Shown here: one piece after another, positions 50,137 to 58,870 of the stretch
How positions within the stretch are numbered: position 1 is the stretch's first letter
Layout: every line of letters starts with the position of its first letter
Source: CADEDH01 sp965216205
GTDB lineage: Bacteria; Actinomycetota; Acidimicrobiia; Acidimicrobiales; SZUA-35
Assembly (NCBI GenBank): GCA_965216205.1
Contig: OZ244139.1
Coordinates: forward strand, 1,984,001 to 2,048,000
Direction of reading: 5' to 3'
Length of the DNA: 64,000 nucleotides
Position numbers and translations under genes: made by a program
The notes under the pieces: generated by a model
Told to the model about the DNA's origin: nothing
Database searches by the model: none
What the model saw: the letters and a program-made list of their open reading frames with translations, nothing else

Positions 50137-50547
50137 GTGAGTCGCACACTCGTCATCTGCAAACCCGACGCCGTCGAGCGTGGCCACGTCGGTGAGATCC
50201 TCAACCGATTCGAGCGCAAGGGCCTGAAGCTCGTGGCCGCCGAGCTCCGAACCCTCGATGCCGAGACCCTCGGCCGGCACTACGAGGAGCACGTCGGCAA
50301 GCCGTTCTACGACTCGCTGGTGGGCTTCATGAGCCGCAGTCCCGCCCTGGTGGCCGTCGTCGAAGGACCGGACGACACCTTCGCCATCATCCGCACCCTC
50401 ATGGGCCCGACGAATCCCGCCGAGGCGCCTCCTGGCACGATCCGGGGCGACTTCGGCACCGAGATGACCGAGAACCTGGTGCACGGATCGGACTCGAACG
50501 AGTCGGCGGAGCGGGAGATCGGCATCTTCTTCCCCGGCCTGGCCTGA
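50137..50547 (+). CDS. ndk: Nucleoside diphosphate kinase
   Basis: A 136-residue NDK, the normal length. It moves the gamma-phosphate between NTPs and NDPs through a phospho-His: the active-site motif NLVHGSDS is present, with LVICKPDAVERG at the N-terminus and GPTNPAEAPPGTIRGDFG before the His. Transcribed alone from its own promoter. Confidence 0.97.
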   Translation: MSRTLVICKPDAVERGHVGEILNRFERKGLKLVAAELRTLDAETLGRHYEEHVGKPFYDSLVGFMSRSPALVAVVEGPDDTFAIIRTLMGPTNPAEAPPGTIRGDFGTEMTENLVHGSDSNESAEREIGIFFPGLA

Positions 50548-50630
50548 CCCGACGACCGGATCTGCCTCTTCCCCCTGGTCAGCGGGGCGGAGCGGTGCCA
50601 GCATCTCGCCTCCTGGGCGGTTCGGCGCGC

Positions 50631-50636
50631 TAGGCT
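50631..50636 (+). promoter_or_regulatory. -10 hexamer TAGGCT for the radical SAM/DUF2344/rne group
   Basis: TAGGCT ends 8 nt before the ATG at 50645. Confidence 0.5.
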
Positions 50637-50644
50637 GAACACGG

Positions 50645-52606
50645 ATGACCTCCGTGTGGTCACGACTCGAGCCGCTCCTGCCAAGGGTCCAGAAGCCCGC
50701 CCGCTACATCGGCGGCGAAGACGGCGCCAAGGCCAAGGCACCAGACCCTGCGTTGGTCAACTGGTGCTTCGTGTACCCCGACACCTACGAGATCGGCCTC
50801 CCGAACCAGGGTCTGCAGATCCTGTACGAGATCGTCAACGAGCGACCCGACGCCACCGCCGATCGTTCCTACGCGCCGTGGACCGATCTCGAGGCGCTCA
50901 TGCGGGCCGAAGGTGTGCCCCTCTTCTCGGTGGAGCACCACACCCCGGCTGGCGAGTTCGACGTGTTGGCGTTCAACCTGTCGGCCGAGCTGACCTACAC
51001 CAATCTCCTGAACTGCGTCGATCTCGCGGGGGTCCCGATCCGATCCGCAGACCGGAACGACCAGCACCCACTCGTCGTCGTCGGTGGCCACTGCACCTAC
51101 AACCCGGAACCGCTCGCCGATTTCGTCGACGCGGTCGTCCTGGGTGACGGCGAGGAGGTGGTGGGCGAGATCACCGCCATCATCACCGCCCACCGGGCCG
51201 ACCCCGCCGCCGATCGCCGCGCCCTCCTCCTCGCGCTCGCCGGGATCGAGTCGGTGTACGTGCCGTCCCTGTACGAGGTCGCCTACGACGGGCCATCCGT
51301 CGCGTCGATCACCCCGACCAGATCCGACGTGCCGCCCCTGGTGGAGAAGCGGACGATCGCCGACCTCGCCGACTGGCCCTACCCCAAGGAGCAGTTGGCA
51401 CCCCTCACCGAGGTCGTCCACGACCGGCTCAACGTGGAGGTCTTCCGGGGCTGCACGAGGGGTTGCCGGTTCTGTCAGGCCGGCATGATCACCCGACCGG
51501 TGCGGGAACGGCCGGCCGAGCAGGTCCGGTCCATGGTGGCCAAGGGCCTCGACCGCACCGGCTACGACGAGGTGACCCTCACCTCGCTCTCCACCGCCGA
51601 CTTCAGCGATGTGGCATCGGTCGTCACCGGCATCATGGACGACAGCGAGGCGACCGGTCAGGGAACGGTGTCGGTGTCGCTGCCCAGCCTCCGGGTCGAT
51701 GCGTTCGGGGTGGGGATCGCCGCCCAGTTGCAGCGGGCACGGCGGACCGGGCTCACGTTCGCTCCCGAGGCCGGCACGTGGCGCATGCGGCAGGTGATCA
51801 ACAAGCTGATCCGGGAGGAGGATCTCTACGAGGCGGTCGAGGCCGCGTACGCATCGGGCTGGCAGCGGGTGAAGCTCTACTTCCTGATCGGACTGCCATC
51901 CGAGACCGACGAGGACACGCTCGGGATCGCCGAGTTGGCGAAGAACTGCGTGGCGATCGGGAAGAAGCACAACAAGCGGGCCAGCGTGACCGTGTCGGTC
52001 GGTGGCTTCGTGCCGAAGCCGTTCACCCCGTTCCAGTGGTTCGGGCAGAACACTCGCCAGGAGCTCCAGCGCAAGATCAACCTCTTGAAGGACGCCACCC
52101 GGAAGATGAAGGGCGTCACCCTGAAGTGGCACGATCCCGCGGCCACCCTCGTCGAGGGCATCGCCAGCCGTGGCGACCGCCGCGTCGGCGCCGTCATCGA
52201 AGACGTCTGGCGGGCCGGTGGCACGTTCCAGGAGTGGTCGGAGCACTTCGACCTGCGGCTCTGGCTCGACGCCATGGACCGGGCCGGACTCACGGTCGAG
52301 GACGTCGTCTACCGGCACCGGACCGAAGCCGAGATGCTGCCGTGGGACCACCTCTCGGCCGGTCTCCACAAGGACTTCCTCTGGCAGGACTGGCAGGATG
52401 CCCTGGCCGAGGTCGGCCTGGAGGACTGCCGGTGGACCCCCTGCTACGACTGCGGCGCCTGCACCGGCTATGGAATCGAGCACGTCGTCGCCTCGGCCAC
52501 CCCACCGGCCGGCGGTAGCCAGGGCACCGGCCAGGACCTCGCCGTCGGCGGCGTCGTCCCGGTCGAGCTGCTCCCCACCCGACAGCCCGAGCTCGCGCCG
52601 TCATGA
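50645..52606 (+). CDS. TIGR03960-type B12-binding-domain radical SAM protein
   Basis: A 653-residue radical SAM enzyme. The N-terminal half resembles a B12-binding-like domain (FVYPDTYEIGLPNQGLQILYEIVN), and the [4Fe-4S] motif is CTRGCRFC with Cys270, Cys274 and Cys277. The C-terminal part has further cysteines (CYDCGACTGYG). The family is nearly always followed by a DUF2344 protein and RNase E/G, as here; it is suspected to modify RNA or ribosome components but the reaction is not established. Overlaps the next gene by 4 bp. Confidence 0.88.
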   Translation: MTSVWSRLEPLLPRVQKPARYIGGEDGAKAKAPDPALVNWCFVYPDTYEIGLPNQGLQILYEIVNERPDATADRSYAPWTDLEALMRAEGVPLFSVEHHTPAGEFDVLAFNLSAELTYTNLLNCVDLAGVPIRSADRNDQHPLVVVGGHCTYNPEPLADFVDAVVLGDGEEVVGEITAIITAHRADPAADRRALLLALAGIESVYVPSLYEVAYDGPSVASITPTRSDVPPLVEKRTIADLADWPYPKEQLAPLTEVVHDRLNVEVFRGCTRGCRFCQAGMITRPVRERPAEQVRSMVAKGLDRTGYDEVTLTSLSTADFSDVASVVTGIMDDSEATGQGTVSVSLPSLRVDAFGVGIAAQLQRARRTGLTFAPEAGTWRMRQVINKLIREEDLYEAVEAAYASGWQRVKLYFLIGLPSETDEDTLGIAELAKNCVAIGKKHNKRASVTVSVGGFVPKPFTPFQWFGQNTRQELQRKINLLKDATRKMKGVTLKWHDPAATLVEGIASRGDRRVGAVIEDVWRAGGTFQEWSEHFDLRLWLDAMDRAGLTVEDVVYRHRTEAEMLPWDHLSAGLHKDFLWQDWQDALAEVGLEDCRWTPCYDCGACTGYGIEHVVASATPPAGGSQGTGQDLAVGGVVPVELLPTRQPELAPS

Positions 52607-53325
52607 CGCGAGACGGTGCGGTGTCGATCCGAATCAGGTTCACCAAGGCTGGTCGAGTGCGTTTCATCAGCCACCGAGATGTGGCCCGACTCTTCGAGCG
52701 GGCCCTGCGAAAGCTTCAACTCCCCGTCGCCTACACGGAGGGATTCTCACCACGGCCGAAGCTCAGCTTCGGCCTGGCCCTCACGGTGGCGCATGAGTCG
52801 GAAGCCGAATACCTCGACGTCGAGCTCAACGAAGCCCCCGACCTCGAGGCGTTACCCGCCGAGCTCACCGCAGCGCTCCCCGACGGCATGACCGTCGAAG
52901 CGGTCGTCGTCAACGAGCCCGGCACACCATCGCTTCAGCAGGCCATCGTCAGTTGCGACTGGATGATCGAGGTCCTCGGTGCACCCGAGGACCAGATCCG
53001 TGTCGCGATCGAGGAGGCGCTGGCCGCTGGAGAGCTCCCCATGGAGCGAGTACGGAAGGGCAAGACCACCGTTGCCGACGTCCGCCCCGCAATCCTTGCG
53101 CTGGAGGTTGTCGGGCCGACAGGTGATGGTGTCCTGCTCTCGGCAACGCTGGCAACCGAATCGGTTTCGCTGCGCCCTGCCGAGTTGGTGCGTTTGCTCG
53201 GTGACGACCTTGCAGAAGGCAAGGTCCGCCGGACCCACCAGTGGATCATCGTCGACGGAACCCGGCGTGAGCCGGTGAGACCCCCGGGTTCGTCGACCAG
53301 GCACGACATGAAGCGTGCCTCATGA
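52603..53325 (+). CDS. TIGR03936/DUF2344 family protein
   Basis: A 240-residue protein with the family opening RIRFTKAGRVRFISHRDVARLFERALRK-like sequence and EGFSPRPKLSFGLAL. In many bacteria this domain is fused to the C-terminus of the radical SAM protein upstream; here it is a separate gene translationally coupled through ATGA. Probable accessory or substrate-binding partner of that enzyme; function unproven. Confidence 0.88.
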   Translation: MTRDGAVSIRIRFTKAGRVRFISHRDVARLFERALRKLQLPVAYTEGFSPRPKLSFGLALTVAHESEAEYLDVELNEAPDLEALPAELTAALPDGMTVEAVVVNEPGTPSLQQAIVSCDWMIEVLGAPEDQIRVAIEEALAAGELPMERVRKGKTTVADVRPAILALEVVGPTGDGVLLSATLATESVSLRPAELVRLLGDDLAEGKVRRTHQWIIVDGTRREPVRPPGSSTRHDMKRAS

Positions 53326-53341
53326 GAAGGGAACGAACACC

Positions 53342-55111
53342 ATGTCCGACGTGTCCGAGAGCGGCGGCTCATCCGCCGATCGAGCACCTGATGAGCAGGG
53401 GCCTCGCAAGACGGCCCCGCGAAAGCCGAAGATAGGCGACTCCCGACCGGCCCCCGTGCCGCAGGGACAACAGGCGACCGACGCCCCCGACCGGGGCGGC
53501 CAAGGCCAGGGCAACAACCGAGGCTCGGGGGGAAGCAGTTCGCAGAGCCGTCGTCGCCGTCGTCGCCGCCAGGGCGGCAAGAGCCAGAACCAGGATCGAG
53601 GCCAGAGTCAGAACCAGGGCGGCGGCGATCGCCAGGGGGCCAAAGGTCGCTCGCAGTCGAAGGGTGACGGCCAGAAGCGATCCGGCCAGCGGCGACGCAA
53701 CAAGAACCGCGATGGTGGCCAGGCCGAGAAGCCGGTGGGCCTCGTCCTGCCCGACAGCTCGGTCGAGCTCGACGAGGACAACCTCAAGAGCCGGCGGGGA
53801 CGGTCCCGGAAGGGACGGCCGGTCGGCCGCTACCTGATGGTCGTGTCCAAGCAGCCCGACGCCACCCATATCGCCATCCTCGAGGGCCGGACCCTCATCG
53901 AGTACTACGTGTCGCGCCCCAGCGACCAGATCTTCCAGATCCACGGCAACATCTACCTCGGTCGGGTCCAGAACGTGCTGCCCGGCATGGAGGCAGCGTT
54001 CGTCGACATCGGCACCCCCAAGAACGCAGTGATCTACCGGGGCGACGTCCAGTACGACAAGGAGGATTTCGACGGTCAGTCCGACCAGCCGAAGATCGAG
54101 CAGATGCTCCGGGCACGGCAGCCGATCCTCTGCCAGGTCACCAAGAACCCGATCGCCCACAAGGGCGCCCGCCTCACCACGGAGGTGTCGCTGCCCGGCC
54201 GATTCGTCGTGCTGGTGCCCAATAGCGACACCTATGGCATCTCCAAGCGCCTGCCCGACGACGAACGGCGCCGGCTCCGGCAGATCCTCGACCGGGTCCG
54301 GCCGTCCGGCCACGGCCTCATCGTTCGCACCGCAGCCGAGAACGTGACCGCCGAGGAGATCGAGCGCGACGTCGAGGGCCTCGTCAACCAGTGGCGGGAG
54401 ATCGAAGCCCTGGCGGGCCGGAGCAAGGCGCCGACCCTGCTCTACCAGGAGCCCGACATGTCGGTTCGGGTGATCCGGGAGGAGTTCAACAAGGAGTACC
54501 GGGGCGTCGTCATCGATGACGAGTCGCTCTACAACGACGTGGCCGAGTACGTGTCGGTCATCACCCCGGCACTGGCTGACCGGGTGGAGCACTATGACCC
54601 CGGCGAGGAGAAGATCTCGCTGTTCGAGCGGTTCCACGTCCACGAGCAGCTCCACAAGGCCCTCGACCGGAAGGTGTGGTTGCCGTCAGGGGGGTCGTTG
54701 ATCATCGAATCGACCGAGGCGTTGACCGTGATCGACGTCAACACCGGCAAGAACGTCGGATCGTCGAGCCTGGAAGACACCGTGTTCCGGAACAACCTCG
54801 AAGCGGCCGAGGGGATCGCCCACCAGCTCCGCCTGCGCGACATCGGTGGGATCATCGTCATCGATTTCGTCGACATGGAGGCCAAGAAGAACCGCGATGA
54901 GGTGATGCGGGTCTTCCGGGCGGCGCTCAGCCGCGACAAGACCCGTACCCAGGTCTTCGACATCTCCGATCTCGGCCTGGCTGAGATGACACGGAAGCGG
55001 ATCGGCGAGGGGTTGCTCGAATCCCTGTCGGAGAACTGCCCGCACTGCGACGGACGGGGGCTCGAGGTGAATCCGGCCGTGCTCAGCGCCGGTGCCAGTT
55101 CCGGTCGGTAA
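53342..55111 (+). CDS. rne: Ribonuclease E/G family protein
   Basis: A 589-residue RNase E/G. A disordered N-terminal region of about 150 residues, rich in Gln, Gly, Arg and Lys (RNA-binding, degradosome-like), precedes the catalytic core: an S1 domain (NIYLGRVQNVLPGMEAAFVD), VNTGKNVG, and the metal-binding Asp in IVIDFVDMEAKKNRDEV. The zinc-link cysteines are in CPHCDGRG. It matures rRNA and starts mRNA decay. AAGGGA precedes the ATG at 53342. Confidence 0.93.
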   Translation: MSDVSESGGSSADRAPDEQGPRKTAPRKPKIGDSRPAPVPQGQQATDAPDRGGQGQGNNRGSGGSSSQSRRRRRRRQGGKSQNQDRGQSQNQGGGDRQGAKGRSQSKGDGQKRSGQRRRNKNRDGGQAEKPVGLVLPDSSVELDEDNLKSRRGRSRKGRPVGRYLMVVSKQPDATHIAILEGRTLIEYYVSRPSDQIFQIHGNIYLGRVQNVLPGMEAAFVDIGTPKNAVIYRGDVQYDKEDFDGQSDQPKIEQMLRARQPILCQVTKNPIAHKGARLTTEVSLPGRFVVLVPNSDTYGISKRLPDDERRRLRQILDRVRPSGHGLIVRTAAENVTAEEIERDVEGLVNQWREIEALAGRSKAPTLLYQEPDMSVRVIREEFNKEYRGVVIDDESLYNDVAEYVSVITPALADRVEHYDPGEEKISLFERFHVHEQLHKALDRKVWLPSGGSLIIESTEALTVIDVNTGKNVGSSSLEDTVFRNNLEAAEGIAHQLRLRDIGGIIVIDFVDMEAKKNRDEVMRVFRAALSRDKTRTQVFDISDLGLAEMTRKRIGEGLLESLSENCPHCDGRGLEVNPAVLSAGASSGR

Positions 55112-55148
55112 TGCTCGACAGAAGCGCTGAACAGCAGGCCGGAGCCGG

Positions 55149-55154
55149 TAGTCT
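55149..55154 (+). promoter_or_regulatory. -10 hexamer TAGTCT for rplU-rpmA
   Basis: TAGTCT ends 9 nt before the ATG at 55164, within the 52-bp gap after rne. Confidence 0.45.
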
Positions 55155-55163
55155 GAAGCGGTT

Positions 55164-55472
55164 ATGTACGCAGTGGTAGCCACCGGTGGCAAGCAGTACC
55201 GGGTCGAAGAAGGTCAGACCCTCCAGGTCGAACGACTCGACGAACCAGGCGAGAGTGTCGGGCTCACGCCCGTCCTGCTCGTGGACGGGAGCGACGTGCT
55301 CGCCACCCCGAGCCAGCTCGCCGGCGTGTCGGTTTCGGCCCGGGTGATCGAGGAGACCAAGGGTCCCAAGATCGACGGGTTCATCTACAAGTCGAAGTCG
55401 AACAACCGGCGCCGCTTCGGCCATCGCCAGACGTACTCGACCATCGAGATCACCGGAATCACGAGGGGCTGA
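55164..55472 (+). CDS. rplU: 50S ribosomal protein L21
   Basis: A 102-residue L21 of normal length: MYAVVATGGKQYRVEEGQ at the start and the rRNA-binding KSKSNNRRRFGHRQTYSTIEI at the end. One bp separates it from rpmA. Confidence 0.97.
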   Translation: MYAVVATGGKQYRVEEGQTLQVERLDEPGESVGLTPVLLVDGSDVLATPSQLAGVSVSARVIEETKGPKIDGFIYKSKSNNRRRFGHRQTYSTIEITGITRG

Positions 55473-55473
55473 C

Positions 55474-55728
55474 ATGTCGAAGACCAAGGGTGGCGGCTCC
55501 ACACGGAACGGCCGCGATTCCGAGAGCAAGCGGCTCGGGGTGAAGGCGTACGACGGTGAACTGCTCGCCGCCGGCTCGATCATCGTCCGTCAGCGGGGCA
55601 CGAAGTTCCACCCGGGCCACAATGTGGGCCGAGGCGGTGACGACACCCTGTTCGCCACCGCCGACGGGCGGGTCAAGTTCGGTTTCCGCAAGGGCCGTCG
55701 ACTGGTCGACGTCATCGCCGATTCCTGA
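55474..55728 (+). CDS. rpmA: 50S ribosomal protein L27
   Basis: An 84-residue L27: KTKGGGSTRNGRDSESKRLG, followed by IIVRQRGTKFHPGHNVGRGGDD-type core. There is no cleavable N-terminal extension of the Firmicutes kind; the N-terminus that reaches the peptidyl-transferase centre starts directly at MSKTKGG. Confidence 0.97.
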   Translation: MSKTKGGGSTRNGRDSESKRLGVKAYDGELLAAGSIIVRQRGTKFHPGHNVGRGGDDTLFATADGRVKFGFRKGRRLVDVIADS

Positions 55729-55841
55729 CCCGTAGGGTCGTTCGGGCGTCGTCTGGGTTGGTCGACCTAACGGCCCGCACTTCATAGGCCAGCGGTACTT
55801 TCGCGCTCAACCGCCTCCGCGGCGGCTCCGATACGTATCGC

Positions 55842-56465
55842 ATGAAGCGACCGCCGGTGAGCACCAGACGCGAGCGGGGTGCCGCGCTCACCGAAGCCGC
55901 GTTCGTCACGCCGGTCTTCTTCGCGCTGATCTTCGGGATCTTCGAGATCGGGTTGCTGTTCCGTAACTCGCTGACCACCAGCAACGCCACGGTTCAGGGG
56001 GCGAGAGCGGCCAGCGTGCACGGCAACGCGGTCGATACCGACTATCTCGTCATCCGCTCGATCGAGCACGGGCTGCAGGCCATGGCGCTCGAGGACCTCG
56101 AGATGGTCGTGATCTTCCGGGCCGACGGGCCGAATGCGACCGTGCCGGCCCAGTGCCTGATCGCCTCGCAGAACTACGACGCCACCAACCCGACGAGTCC
56201 CGCTTGCAACCGCTACGAGCCGGCTGACTTCTTCAAGGAGATCGTCAACCCGGTGACCGGCATCCCGACCGGGAACTTCGGTTGTGGCCCTGCCAGCATC
56301 GATCGGTACTGGTGCCCCGACGATCGGGAGGTCAGCCTCAGCGCCGGCACCGACTACCTCGGTATCTACATCGAGACCAATCACCACTTCATCACCGGCT
56401 TCTTCCAGGACGGCCGTCCGCTGACCGAGACGAAGATCGTGCGCCTCGAACCGGACGGCAACTGA
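55842..56465 (+). CDS. TadE-like pseudopilin protein 1
   Basis: A 207-residue protein with the TadE N-terminus: RRERGAALTEAAFVTPVFFA, a Glu in the hydrophobic helix, then an extracytoplasmic domain with cysteines (CLIAS, ACNRY, GCGPAS, WCPDD). TadE-type pseudopilins belong to Flp/Tad pilus systems. The stop and the next start interlock (TGATG). A possible -10, TACTTT, lies at 55796-55801. Confidence 0.72.
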   Translation: MKRPPVSTRRERGAALTEAAFVTPVFFALIFGIFEIGLLFRNSLTTSNATVQGARAASVHGNAVDTDYLVIRSIEHGLQAMALEDLEMVVIFRADGPNATVPAQCLIASQNYDATNPTSPACNRYEPADFFKEIVNPVTGIPTGNFGCGPASIDRYWCPDDREVSLSAGTDYLGIYIETNHHFITGFFQDGRPLTETKIVRLEPDGN

Positions 56466-57073
56466 TGGCCACGATCGCGAGCCGTGGGAGCGCCAGGAGG
56501 GGCCGAGTCGACGAGCGGGGTGCGGTCATCGTCGAGTTCGCGTTCATGGCGACGATCCTCGTGACGATGGTGCTCGGCGTCTTCGAGATCGGCTCGGCGT
56601 GGAGCGACCATCAGGCGATCACGCAGTCGAGCCGCTCCGGCGCCAGGGTCGCCAGCCAGCTCGGCGTGCGGGGCGAGGCCGACCGGGAGACGCTGCGGGC
56701 GGTCGAGGCCGGGTTCTCGTCGATCGGTGGCCAGATCAACCGCGTCGTCATCTACGCGGCGGCCGTCGACGGGAGCATGCCGACGGCGTGCGAGACCGCG
56801 TCGGGCGGCTACACGGGGGCCGCTGACTGCAACGTCTACGACGCCAGCCACGTCGCCCAGTTGAACAACGCCGCCCAGTGGGGGAGCGGCACTTCGTGCG
56901 GGCCGGCGGACGGCAACTGGTGCTCGGCGACCGAGCGGAGCGACACGCAGCAGACAGCGACCTACGTGGGTGTCTACGTCGAGTACGAGCGGCCCTACCT
57001 CACCGGCTTCTTCGGAGGCGGCACCCACACCGTGACCGAGACGACCGTCATGCGGATCGAGCCGAGGAGCTGA
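56465..57073 (+). CDS. TadE-like pseudopilin protein 2
   Basis: A 202-residue relative of the preceding protein: DERGAVIVEFAFMATILVTMV, GVFEIG, then a domain with the same cysteine layout (ACETAS, DCNVYD, SCGPADGNWC). Both also share an end motif (the first ..HFITGFFQDG, this one PYLTGFFGGG), so they arose by duplication. The start overlaps the previous stop. Confidence 0.72.
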   Translation: MATIASRGSARRGRVDERGAVIVEFAFMATILVTMVLGVFEIGSAWSDHQAITQSSRSGARVASQLGVRGEADRETLRAVEAGFSSIGGQINRVVIYAAAVDGSMPTACETASGGYTGAADCNVYDASHVAQLNNAAQWGSGTSCGPADGNWCSATERSDTQQTATYVGVYVEYERPYLTGFFGGGTHTVTETTVMRIEPRS

Positions 57074-57081
57074 CGAGAATC

Positions 57082-58728
57082 ATGGCAGACATCCCCCGCC
57101 ATCCCGCCCGCTCGCTCGACCGCGGGCCCGAGCAGTCGGATGCCGACCGGCCCGCCACTCGACGACGGCTGGAAGCCGGCTACGTGATGCCGATGACGGC
57201 GATCATCATCATCCCCGTGATGATCTTCGCCGCCCTCGCGACCGACGTCGGCGCCTGGTACGTCAAGGCCGACCAGGCGCAACGGGCAGCGGATGCCGCG
57301 GCGCTCGCCGGCACGGTCTGGCTTCCCGACCAGAGCGCGGCCGAGACAGCCGCGCTCGACGCCGCCGCCCGCAACGGGTTCCGCGACCCGGCCTGGGTCG
57401 CCATCAACGGCGGAACGGCCAACGCCACCGTGACGGTGCCAGCAGCGTCGCCCGGCGCCGGACTCCAGGTCGACATCGCCACGACGTCGCCGTCGTTCTT
57501 CGGCAAGGTCGTCCTCGACGAGATCGACATCCAACGGCGTGCGGTGGCGACCGTGACACTTCCGGTCCGCATGGGCAACCCGAGCAACGGCCTCGGGACC
57601 GGCAATCTCGCCAGCACCGAACTCGGCATCCCGCCCGACGGCGTCTGGCTCAGCCTGAACGGTTGGTGCCAGGACCACCGCCAGGGCGATCCGTTCTCGG
57701 TCGGCTTCTTCGGTACCCAGGAGGCCGGCGGGTCGATCAACGACGCCTGCGCCGGGCCCAACCTGGGCTCCAACCCGACCCTGAAGCCCGACGGCTACAC
57801 GTTCGTCGTCGACGTGCCGCCGGGGGCCGGCCCCATCGCCCTGGAAGTGTTCGAGCCCGGTCTCTGCACCGACGCCAACCCTGCCGATCTGCTCTACAGC
57901 GCCGAGGACAACTTCGCCAACGGCCCGCGGCTCAACTTCCAGGTCTACGCCAACGACAACACCGAGCTGAACCACGCCGACAACCTGGCCGCGACCCCGG
58001 TGTTCGATCATCTCTATCCCGCCGACTCCTGCACGACCGGGAGCGGTCAGGGTGGTCGCTGGTACCGGATGCACACGATTCCGGCCGGGGCGGGATCGGT
58101 GGGACTCTGGTACATCCAGGCCAAGGTTCGGCAGAACGTGAACGAGTCGGGGCTCAACTCGTTCTCGATTCGGGCCCGACCGGTCAGCGACTCGCAACTG
58201 TGCACCTCGATGCTCACCGCGACCTGCCCCGATCTGTACGCCCTCGATTGGCTCTCGATCTACCGCCCGAACTTCGGCGGTGCCGGCAGCGGTCAACCAG
58301 CGGAGTTCTTCCTGGCGGAGATCCCCGAGGATCACGCCGGGAGCGTCGTGGAGATCACGCTCTTCGACCCCGGCGAGGGCATGGACAACGTGCAGTTCCT
58401 CGACCCCGACGGCAACGAGGTGGATTTCGAGTTCCGCCGGGCGAACTGCGAGATCGGGTTGATGTGCTCGAACCCTGCGATCTGGCCCGATACGTCAGAC
58501 GCCGGGGCCGACTCCTGCGGTGCCGTTCCGGTTCCCTGCCTCGACGTCACCAGCTCCCGGTTCCAGGATCAGTTCGTCGTGGTCACCGCCGACATCCCGT
58601 CGAGCTACGCCTGCGGCAACCAGTGCTGGTGGAAGGTCCGCTACACGCCGGAGGGCGCAGCCACGGTGACCGACCGGACGACCTGGTCGATCGAGGTGGT
58701 CGGCGGCCCGGTCCACCTGGTCGATTAG
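57082..58728 (+). CDS. TadG-like surface protein
   Basis: A 548-residue protein. An N-terminal Tad helix (GYVMPMTAIIIIPVMIFAALA) is followed by TDVGAWYVKADQAQRAADAAALAG, the TadG/DUF2134 signature. The rest is a large extracellular beta-rich region with several cysteine pairs (CTDANP, SCTTGS, CSNPAIW, SCGAVPVPC, ACGNQCWW). No von Willebrand domain is obvious. It completes a TadE-TadE-TadG set, 8 bp after TadE2. Confidence 0.7.
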   Translation: MADIPRHPARSLDRGPEQSDADRPATRRRLEAGYVMPMTAIIIIPVMIFAALATDVGAWYVKADQAQRAADAAALAGTVWLPDQSAAETAALDAAARNGFRDPAWVAINGGTANATVTVPAASPGAGLQVDIATTSPSFFGKVVLDEIDIQRRAVATVTLPVRMGNPSNGLGTGNLASTELGIPPDGVWLSLNGWCQDHRQGDPFSVGFFGTQEAGGSINDACAGPNLGSNPTLKPDGYTFVVDVPPGAGPIALEVFEPGLCTDANPADLLYSAEDNFANGPRLNFQVYANDNTELNHADNLAATPVFDHLYPADSCTTGSGQGGRWYRMHTIPAGAGSVGLWYIQAKVRQNVNESGLNSFSIRARPVSDSQLCTSMLTATCPDLYALDWLSIYRPNFGGAGSGQPAEFFLAEIPEDHAGSVVEITLFDPGEGMDNVQFLDPDGNEVDFEFRRANCEIGLMCSNPAIWPDTSDAGADSCGAVPVPCLDVTSSRFQDQFVVVTADIPSSYACGNQCWWKVRYTPEGAATVTDRTTWSIEVVGGPVHLVD

Positions 58729-58790
58729 CGGCCACCGGCCGCCTGGTCGACTAGCGGCAACCGACGGCCTGGTCGATTGGCGGCCACCTG
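58716..58790 (+). repeat. Three 26-bp tandem repeats over a stop codon
   Basis: CCTGGTCGA(T/C)T(A/G)GCGGC starts at 58716, 58742 and 58768. The first copy contains the TAG stop of the TadG-like gene; the second also ends in TAG, the third has TGG. Confidence 0.75.
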
Positions 58791-58814
58791 CTGCTGCTCG
58801 ATGAGCGCGGTCCG

Positions 58815-58820
58815 TATCCT
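58815..58820 (+). promoter_or_regulatory. -10 hexamer TATCCT for obg
   Basis: TATCCT lies about 50 nt before the obg GTG, leaving a leader with AGGGTCAGG near the start, unlike the leaderless genes. Confidence 0.4.
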
Positions 58821-58870
58821 GGAAGATCGGTTGCGGGCAGTTCGCCCGGCCGGATCAGGGTCAGGTACCG

